DNA from: Piromyces finnis | Lineage: Eukaryota > Neocallimastigomycota > Neocallimastigomycetes > Neocallimastigales > Neocallimastigaceae | Assembly (NCBI GenBank): GCA_002104945.1 | Contig: MCFH01000021.1 | Coordinates: 62,001 to 126,000, forward strand | Length of the DNA stretch: 64,000 nucleotides | Direction of reading: 5' to 3' | Part shown: positions 56,186 to 64,000 of the stretch, one piece after another | How the letters are laid out: the number at the start of each line of letters is the position of its first letter | Numbering within the stretch: position 1 is the stretch's first letter | Made by a program: the position numbers and the translations under genes | Notes under the pieces: model-generated | Databases searched by the model: none | What the model saw: the letters and a program-made list of their open reading frames with translations, nothing else | Told to the model about the DNA's origin: nothing

Positions 56186-58228
56186 TTACATATAGTTAAA
56201 ACGTTCAGCAATTCCATTATTCTGAGGATTATATGGAGGAGAAAAAGTTTTGATAATACCACTTTCTTTACAGTAATTAAGAATTTTCTTATTATTATAT
56301 TCAGTACCCTGATCAGAATGAAATGTTTTAATTTTATACTTAAATTGATTTGTTAAATATGTAAAAAAGTTAATAATTGTCCTAGGAATTTCCGACTTTC
56401 CTTCAAGTAGAAAAATCCAACTTTTTCTAGTAAACTCATCAATAAAGGTTAATACATATGTTTTACCAGTAAATGATTTTTGGATTGGACCAATTACATC
56501 TGAATGTATTACTTCTAAAATTTCAGTAGCTTTTGGAGTTTCTGAGTTATGGGGTTTACGGTTTAATTTTGCTATTTTACAGTCATTACATTCAACTTCT
56601 TTAATATTGTGTAATTTTAAGTATCTGTTTAAATTATCATGGTAGAAGTGTCCAAGCCTTTTATGCCATAATAGTCTTGAATGTTCATTAAGTTTAAATT
56701 TATTTTCATAAGATATTGTGTCAATGTAAGTATCAGTTTTTATTTTATTATATATAGGTATGAGTATGATATTATTTTTATCTGCCATAAATGTTCCTAT
56801 ATTGACAGTTTTATTCTTTTCATTTTTTATTTTTAGGTTAAGATATACATTTTCTTTCTTTGGCTTCATATTACAAATTATACCATTTTGTGAAAGCTTT
56901 ATACCACTTAATAAAATTTTACTAACTTGTTTTGAGTATAAGACGTTTTCAAGTATTATATTATATCCGTTTATACAGCCTTTATATGTACCAATACCAC
57001 TGAATTCACATAATGAGTTATTTGCACATTTTAATGTTATTTTTTCTTCTCGAAAATTAGTAAGTATTTCTTTATTGTTGGTGATGTGCTCTGATGCACC
57101 AGTATCAAATGTCCATATAGTCTTATTATCATATTCATTTTTATTTATATTTAAAATTAATTGATCTTGATATTCATTATTATCAGTGTGAGTGTTATCT
57201 TCAATTATTTCAATACTATTAGCTTCATGATCATATATTGTTTTTAGTTCATCAAAAGAGAGTTCGGTGTCAGAATACTGATCATTATATTCCATATTTG
57301 AAATAGATTTATATCTATATTTACTATTTTTCTTTTTGTTATTTTTATCAAACTTCCTTTTGTTATTATTATTATTATTTTCAGTTATCTTATTTTTATT
57401 TTCTTTATTTATATTAGTTAGTTGATTATATTTGCATTCTTTGGTAGAATGACCATTAACTTCGCACATATGGCAAAATTTTGGTTTATAATTTTTATTC
57501 TTATTTTTAGATATATAAGAAATATCCTTCTCGCTTCTATTAATGAAGTCGATGTCCATTAGATCATCATTTGCATTGATACTTCTGTTATAATCAATAC
57601 TGCTATTAAGATAAATGAGAAAGTTTATTTTATTTATTGCTTGGTTCAGAAAATCTTCGACAGTTTCAGTACCATCAGGATGAATATAGTTTCTGAGGGT
57701 TTTAGGGAATGATAAGTATAAAACTCTAATCTTTTCCCAATCTCCAAGATTTGCATTACTTCTTGACATAATATCAAAAATCTCTTTAATTTGATTTATT
57801 ACATCTTTGCATTCGGAAAGATCCGTAGCCTTTAAAGAGTACATCTTCTTCATCCAATATTGAATATCAGCAGATTTCTTTTTGCCATACATAGATTTCA
57901 GCTTTTTCATAATATCATAAGCTGATGATAATCTCTTGATATAATCTAGCACTTCCTTTGAAACGTTGGTGCTAATGATCGTGCAAGCTAGTGCATCCAT
58001 TGCTTCTGCTTCATCGATCTCTTCTTCCATTTCTTTTATAGCCTGTTTGTTTTGGATGGTATTCCCTTTTTCAGTTTCAAGCTTTTTCTTAAGTTCTTCA
58101 ATTTTATTAGTTTTAACATAACTTAAGATTTTCTTGGATTTGAGAATGTTGTTGATAAGGAATTCCCATTCTTCAAAATTATCTTTGTTAAGACGTTCTT
58201 CAGGTTGGAGTTTTAATTCTTGAGACAT
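56186..58228 (-). CDS. Copia Gag-protease-integrase polyprotein, truncated in integrase
   Basis: 680 residues from MSQELKLQPEERLNKDNF. The Gag part (1-~250) is the copia UBN2-type helical domain with the characteristic MKKLKSMYGKKK and WMKKMYSLK blocks. A CX2CX4HX4C zinc knuckle follows (CHMCEVNGHSTKEC), then the aspartic protease active site TFDTGASEHITNN. The GAG-pre-integrase zinc motif is LWHKRLGHFYHDNL...CNDCKIAK. In the integrase core all three catalytic acids are present: HSDVIGPI, FHSDQGTEY and NGIAERFN. The frame ends two residues later with a stop, so the integrase C-terminus is missing. Gag and protease appear intact. Confidence 0.92.
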   Translation of the reverse strand: MSQELKLQPEERLNKDNFEEWEFLINNILKSKKILSYVKTNKIEELKKKLETEKGNTIQNKQAIKEMEEEIDEAEAMDALACTIISTNVSKEVLDYIKRLSSAYDIMKKLKSMYGKKKSADIQYWMKKMYSLKATDLSECKDVINQIKEIFDIMSRSNANLGDWEKIRVLYLSFPKTLRNYIHPDGTETVEDFLNQAINKINFLIYLNSSIDYNRSINANDDLMDIDFINRSEKDISYISKNKNKNYKPKFCHMCEVNGHSTKECKYNQLTNINKENKNKITENNNNNNKRKFDKNNKKKNSKYRYKSISNMEYNDQYSDTELSFDELKTIYDHEANSIEIIEDNTHTDNNEYQDQLILNINKNEYDNKTIWTFDTGASEHITNNKEILTNFREEKITLKCANNSLCEFSGIGTYKGCINGYNIILENVLYSKQVSKILLSGIKLSQNGIICNMKPKKENVYLNLKIKNEKNKTVNIGTFMADKNNIILIPIYNKIKTDTYIDTISYENKFKLNEHSRLLWHKRLGHFYHDNLNRYLKLHNIKEVECNDCKIAKLNRKPHNSETPKATEILEVIHSDVIGPIQKSFTGKTYVLTFIDEFTRKSWIFLLEGKSEIPRTIINFFTYLTNQFKYKIKTFHSDQGTEYNNKKILNYCKESGIIKTFSPPYNPQNNGIAERFNYM

Positions 58229-58267
58229 GTCGTAAATAAAGAGGAATTGAGACTCTTAATCTTTTAT

Positions 58268-58552
58268 TAGTTAAAATATTTTATTAAAAATATAGTTTAA
58301 TTTTATTATTAATATTAATAGATTATGGTAATTACAAAGAATTAATTAAATGAGAAATTGAATAAATTTATACTATAAAATGTGGCTAGTTATAAAACTA
58401 AAAACTATTGCTAATAAATGTTCTTAGAACATGTGAATTACTAATACACTACTAATTATTATTAATACATTTACTAATACATTATTAATTATTTTAAACA
58501 GAAAATAAAATTATTTTAACACATATTTAATTTATTCTAAGATATTCTAACA
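58268..58552 (-). repeat. 5' LTR of the copia element (285 bp)
   Basis: Matches 53284-53568 with no difference seen by eye. It should carry the element's promoter. The Gag start codon lies 40 bp after its end. Confidence 0.93.
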
Positions 58553-58610
58553 TTTATTTATTTATTTATTTATTTATTTATTTGTTTGTTTGTTTGTTTG
58601 TTTGTTTGCT
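58553..58610. repeat. (TTTA)n then (TTTG)n tandem repeat next to the LTR
   Basis: About eight TTTA/TTTAT units passing into about six TTTG units, starting exactly where the LTR ends. The first five bases serve as the target-site duplication, so the element inserted at the edge of this simple repeat. Confidence 0.9.
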
Positions 58611-61600
58611 TGAATTAAAAATTAATAAAAATATTAATTTGTACATACGTTGTAGTCAATGTAATTGCTAGAAACAAATTTATATTTGCTTTTGTTATTT
58701 CACATCCTTTCATTTAGAATTTTTGATAAAAATTATAAAAATAAATAAGAATGATTTTAAAATTAATTTATTATTAAATGTTACAAGATAAAATCATTAA
58801 TATTATTTACTATATATAATAATAGTTAATAAGTAAGCTTTTAGTTGCTGAAATAAATTATCAACATCGTTAATAGTATTAATTTAAACAATTTATACAC
58901 ATACACACATACAATTTTTAATAATAAATTAATGTTAATATAATAAACGTTCTTTGTATTAAAATAGTTTTTTTTTTAATAAGCTGAAAAAAACAAAATT
59001 TTGTTTATATTCTAACCTAATCTATTTTTCTGTAATGCAATATTTTCTTTTTACTTAATGAAGCTTCTTTTTAAAAGAAATTAATTAAAAAAAATATATT
59101 AAGAAAATAAATAAAATAAATTGATATGCCTGTTTTTTTTTTTCTTTAGAATTTTATATTAACAAAGATGTTATATGTAACGAAACAAATCAACAAAACA
59201 ATGACACAGTAATAAATAATTAATGATAGTAATGACAAGTAGATTTATTTTTCAACATATTAATGAATATTGATAAGTGTTTGATATATATTTATAGTAA
59301 AACAGAGTATTATAGTTAATCTTTAACATTTATAAATATTTACTCATGATCTTGAATTATAATATCTAAATATGTAGATAAAATATTTAATAATAATGCA
59401 TCTATTAATTAAGCATATTTAAAAAAAAAACAAACAAACCCAAATTAATTATAAAATTATCATGCTATTAAATATTTCTTATTTTTATTTTATTATTTAT
59501 ATAAGTAAAATGATATATTATTTGTATAGTTATTTTTAAAAATACAAATGCATTTTTAAATATAAAGTTATACATATTTTATTATTATGATGATTTAAAA
59601 AATTTTTAATTTATCCATTTAAAGATTAATATTTTAAATTTTATAAAGTTTTCTTTTTTAATGTATAGCTAATTATGTATATGTATAAATATTTTGAAAG
59701 CTATATTTTTTCCAATTAATATTTATATATTTGTGAATCAAAATTGTTAATCTTTTAATTTGATTATTATCAAAAATTCTATTATAAATAAATAGTTATT
59801 AAATTGTATTTTAATGATATATGTAATGATAATCCATTAATTAAAAATGAATTTAAGATATAATACTATTTATAATAATTAAATGATTATAGAAACTATG
59901 TAATAAAAAATTCATTTTAGTTATTCCATAATTCCATACTCAAATTAATATATATTTTAATAAATAATTTTGAATAATATTAAAAAGTAAAAAGTTCAAA
60001 ACTTTCTTTTTCTTGTAATATGTAAAAATTAATTTTTTTAAAAAATATATTAATTAATTTTTTTATAAATTTAATTAATATTAATATAATTAAACTTTTT
60101 CATTTAATTTTATATAGATTCATAAATAATATGAATTTTAAATAATTAACTAGAATATGATATATATATAATATTCGTTATAATAATACTTTTAATTATA
60201 ATTAAATATTAATTATGGTACACATATTATTACATATAGATTAAATGCATTTTTGATAGTACAAAAAATCTTGAGTATACTTTTTTTTTTTTTTTGTTTT
60301 TTATTGCCTAGAATAGGGAATATAGAACCAAAATATAAAAAATAAAATTTTTAAATAAAAGATTTAATATGATATGATATTAGATATACAATTTTACTCA
60401 TATCTATAACCTTTTGCTTTTTTAATCATTATTTAAATATTATAAATATATATAATTTTTTAATATTCAACTAAAATTACTATATATATAATATTATTTA
60501 AAAATAAAAAAATTAAACATTTTAGATGGATTTGTATATTATTATGGATACATCGAAATATTACAAACTTTGATAAAGTCTATTTATTTATAATAAATAT
60601 AATATATATAACATTATTTTCGAGTATTTTTTTTTAATTTATAAATGAGGATAAAAAAAATAAAATAATAATTCTTCAGTCATAAAATTATTATTTACAT
60701 TATTAAAAAGCAATATAAATAAAAATCAAATATTATTTTAAAATAATATTTCAAAAATAATTATAATTTTGATATCTTACTACTACACTTTTTTTTTTTG
60801 AAAAAAAAAATATAATTAAAAAATTTTAATTATGATTTATATATTTAATTTAAATTTTAATAATTAAATTTGCAATATAGCAATATATATTTTATATTAC
60901 TTTCATATATTATATTTTTAATTAAATTTTTTAATTAATGAATTTTTTTTATATACAAAAAAAAAGAAAAAAAAAAAAAGTTAAGAATTAATAGTTTAAT
61001 GTTTTATAATTAGTAGAAAGTAAATTATAATATTTTTTCTTAAGTTTTTATATAATTTTCTTATTATTTTTAAAATATAAAGGTCGAGTAAATATTGCTA
61101 AAAGTTTTTCATTGTGAAATTACTAAATAAAAAATAATATTTCGTATATGAATATCTACAATATCTACACATTGAACAATTCATTTTTAATTGGAAATAT
61201 ATAATAAAAAGAACATTTCATATATTATAATTATAATTGCAACAAATCATTTAAATAAAAAAGAAGGATAAACACAACAATTATTATTATTCGTTTATTA
61301 AATAATTACTCAGCAAAATTAAAATCAATAATAAAAAATATAAATATATATATTTTTAACAGTGTAAAAAGTCATTTATTATTTGCTATATATACGTAAA
61401 ATTTATTCATTTGCTATATATTAAGGCTAAATGGAATAATTGCTGGAAACATTTTAAAATTTTGAATTAAATTTAAAAGTAAATATTTTATTTTTTATTT
61501 TTATTCAATATAATTAATTAAAATTTTTCAAAGTATATTTAACAACTCTTTTTTTATAGTAATAATATACATATTATATATTTAATTAAAATTCATTAAA

Positions 61601-61702
61601 TATATTAAAACAAATTTATCATAATAATAATTTACAGTAATATTCAAACATCTATATTACAAAAACAAATAAAGCAAATTATTAATATTAATATATATAA
61701 AA
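58611..61702. other. 3.1-kb A/T-rich gene-free region
   Basis: Almost pure A/T with poly-A/poly-T runs and short palindromic A/T stretches. No ORF above about 60 codons with coding character, no tRNA and no repeat of the LTR was seen. Its right end should contain the promoter of the Hsp70-like gene. Confidence 0.6.
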
Positions 61703-64000
61703 ATGTTGAAAAAATCTACACCCTCAAAATCTTCTGAATTAGATAGAGTATACATTGTTGCTGGAATTGGTAAATATTTAATAATTTATTTTTTAATTTT
61801 TATAATTAATAATAATTAAGAAAGTATTTATTCATTATTTTTTGCTATATTGAAAATATTAATAAATATTTTTATATTATTATTATTTATTAAGATTTTG
61901 GTACAACATGTTCGGGTTTTGCTTTTGCAAATAAAAAGGATTCAGATAAGACTACTACACCCATTTTAAATGATTATATTAATTGGTAAATTAATTAGTA
62001 TATTTAATACTTATTCGAAATATATTGTTATTATTAATTGATATTTAATTTTGTTTAAATATGTTATTTATTAAATAATTTCAAAAATTTATTCCTTCAA
62101 ATAATGCATAATATAATTTTATAGGAGAGACCAGCCATTTGCTTTCCCAAAAACATCAACTTCAATTCTTTATGATCATGAGGGTAATATTAAGAAATGG
62201 GGCTGGTCGGCTGATAAATATAAAACAAGTCATGCCGGGGATTATTACGTTAAAAATATTAAACTATATTTAGATGAAGATCTTCTTCCAACTCTTCCAA
62301 ACCCAAGAACATTTTTACCACCAGGAAAAATTGTTGTCGATGTCATAGCTGACTATTTAAAAAAATTATTAGAAGTTTTGATGGATGAATTACGTGAAAA
62401 GTATGGTAATGATGTTGGTATTGAAAATGTATTATTTTGTCTTACTGTACCAGCAATGTGGAGTGACCGTGCTAAACATTCAATGCGTGTTGCAGCTGAA
62501 AAAGCTGGAATGGTTCAAAGTCGTTATTCTCAACGTCTTATTCTTGTTTTAGAACCCGAAGCTGCAGCATATTATATTATGAATTATTCTCCAAGAAAAA
62601 TAGGTTTAGAACCAAATGATCGACTTATGGTTGTTGATGCTGGTGGTGGTACAGCTGATTTAATTGTTCATCGTTTAAAACGTTCAGGTAATTTAGAAGA
62701 GGTTTGTCGTGGTAGTGGTGAAAGTTGTGGATCCACTTTTGTTGATGAAGAGATGTATACATGGTTAAAAAATAAATTAGGTCCTGTTTGGAAAAGAATG
62801 GAAGCTGATAATATTTCTTTAGCAGAATATTTTAATGAACCATGGCAAAAAATTAAGTTAAGTTTTAGAGGTGATATGGATGACGTTTCATTTGACATCC
62901 CAGCGAAACTATCTAAAGCGTATATGACTAATGAGGATCGTGCTCGTTTAAATGGAGGCGATGAAATTATAATTACAGAAAATGATATACGTAACTTTTT
63001 CCATAATTCAGTAGTAAAAATTAAGAAACTTATTCGTGATTTGTTAGATGAATGTGGTGGCAAAATTGAAAAATGTATTTTAGTTGGTGGTTTTGGTAGT
63101 TCTCAATATTTATTAAATTGTATTAAAAAAGATTTTGGTTCATGTTTTAACCAAATTTTAAGAACTGAGGAACCAGGTTCTGCTATTTTAAAAGGTGCTG
63201 TCCTTTGTGGTCTTGATCCATTCTTTATTCAAGCTCGTCGTTGTGCTCTTTCATACGGAATTGAAGCTATTGCTAAAGTATCATCATGGAAATTGGGTAT
63301 TATTCCAGGAAAGAAGAAGAAGCCTGGACTTTTCATTCAAATTGCAGAAAAGGGAGAGCTTATTGAAGCTTCACAGGTAATAATATATATATATATATAA
63401 ATGAGATATAGCTATATATATTGATAATAAGCAAGCATTCAAAATTTGATTTACTAATATTTTTTTTACCTTATGAATTATATATTATTGATTATAATAG
63501 TATAAAGAAAAGGGTATTTTTAGACCAGCTAAACCAAATCAAACCATTTTACCTATTAAGATTTATTCAATTAATGAAAGAAAAGCCGAATTTAAACGTG
63601 TACATAAAGATGGTTTTTCATATCATGGAAAAATTAGTGTGAGCATGCCTGATGTAGGAAGAGGTATCGATCGTCCAGTTATGGTTAGAATGTACCTAGG
63701 TCAACCGGATATTAAAGTTGTTGCTATTAATGTAAATACTGGTGAAGAATATTCTACTACCTTTAATCCATTTGCCAGTTTAGAAGATATGCAAAATAGT
63801 GGTAGTTCTCAATACAATTACAGTAAATTATCACACACGTATATTTGTATATTATTTTTTTTTAAAAGAAAGTAATAATATTAATTTAGTTTTTTTTCTT
63901 TTTACAAATCGTTTCTTCTTTATTTCTATTGAAAATATATTTACTAATTAATAGCAAGTGTTGATACTATGAATAAAAGTTTAATATCCCGCGCATCACA
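61703..64000 (+). CDS. HSPA12-like Hsp70 family ATPase, truncated by window end
   Basis: Exons 61703-61769, 61895-61985, 62125-63376, 63501-63822 and 63955 to beyond the window edge, all phases agreeing. The start MLKKSTPSKSSELDRV is the first ATG before VYIVAGIDFGTTCSGFAFA, the actin-fold phosphate-1 loop. Further blocks are LTVPAMWSDRAKHSMRVAAE, LEPEAAAYYI, phosphate-2 motif MVVDAGGGTADLIVHRL, CGSTFVDEEM and adenosine motif CILVGGFGSSQYL. The sequence is the HSPA12A/B subclass, not a canonical Hsp70: it has an insert-rich ATPase domain and no typical substrate-binding domain or EEVD end is seen so far. HSPA12-like genes are greatly multiplied in some early-diverging fungi. The role is unknown there; chaperone or self/non-self sensing have been suggested. 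The 3' end is outside the window. Confidence 0.88.

Larger units (their letters stand above)
53284..58552 (-). mobile_element. Ty1/copia-type LTR retrotransposon, full length but with damaged pol
   Basis: Bounded by two 285-bp direct repeats that look identical base for base and by TTTAT duplications. Read on the minus strand: 5' LTR (58552-58268), gag-protease-integrase frame (58228-56186), a coding gap, reverse transcriptase (about 55800-53945), RNase H remnant and 3' LTR. The order integrase before reverse transcriptase defines copia type. A polypurine tract TGAGGGGGAA abuts the 3' LTR, which begins TGTTAGAATA. I could not identify the primer-binding site next to the 5' LTR. Identical LTRs imply recent insertion, yet pol has an early stop in integrase, a stop and a frameshift in RNase H, and lost sequence. 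It was probably moved by enzymes from another copy. Confidence 0.93.

Overview
The window is nuclear DNA of a very AT-rich eukaryote. Genes are broken by many short GT-AG introns (mostly about 40-250 bp), the standard stop codons are used, proteins carry long Asn runs, and intergenic DNA is almost pure A/T with homopolymers and AAT microsatellites. Two centriole/cilium-type genes (a SAS-4/CPAP homologue and a FAM227 homologue) point to a flagellated organism. Together with the HSPA12-like Hsp70 and the extreme AT content, my best guess is an anaerobic gut fungus (Neocallimastigomycota: Neocallimastix, Piromyces or Anaeromyces type). This is inference; no rRNA or marker gene is present to prove it.

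Layout. 0.6-24.9 kb is a run of six minus-strand genes: a two-RRM RBMS-like RNA-binding protein; a large SAS-4/CPAP/CENPJ-like gene with a C-terminal G-box (TCP10) domain; an ABC ATPase of LolD/MacB type; a FAM227 (FWWh) protein; a Cys-rich type I membrane protein; and a WD40/DUF2415 protein. 26.9-46.0 kb is a run of five plus-strand genes: a NELF-C/D (TH1) homologue, an unrecognised small protein, Puf6/PUM3, a UCKL1-type uridine kinase-UPRT fusion, and an F-BAR/PH/C2/RasGAP protein. 46.3-53.1 kb holds a kaptin homologue (-), the kinetochore subunit NUF2 (+) and a BSP-family metallopeptidase (-). 53.3-58.6 kb is a Ty1/copia LTR retrotransposon (-) with two apparently identical 285-bp LTRs and a 5-bp target duplication but damaged pol. 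After about 3 kb of empty AT-rich DNA, an HSPA12-like Hsp70 gene (+) runs off the right edge.

The genes do not form one pathway. They do give a consistent picture: basal body and flagellar genes (SAS-4, FAM227), mitosis (NUF2), ribosome biogenesis (Puf6), pyrimidine salvage (UCKL1), Ras signalling, and two components best known from animals, the transcription-pausing subunit NELF-C/D and the KICSTOR subunit kaptin. No tRNA, rRNA, CRISPR array or operon-like structure was found.
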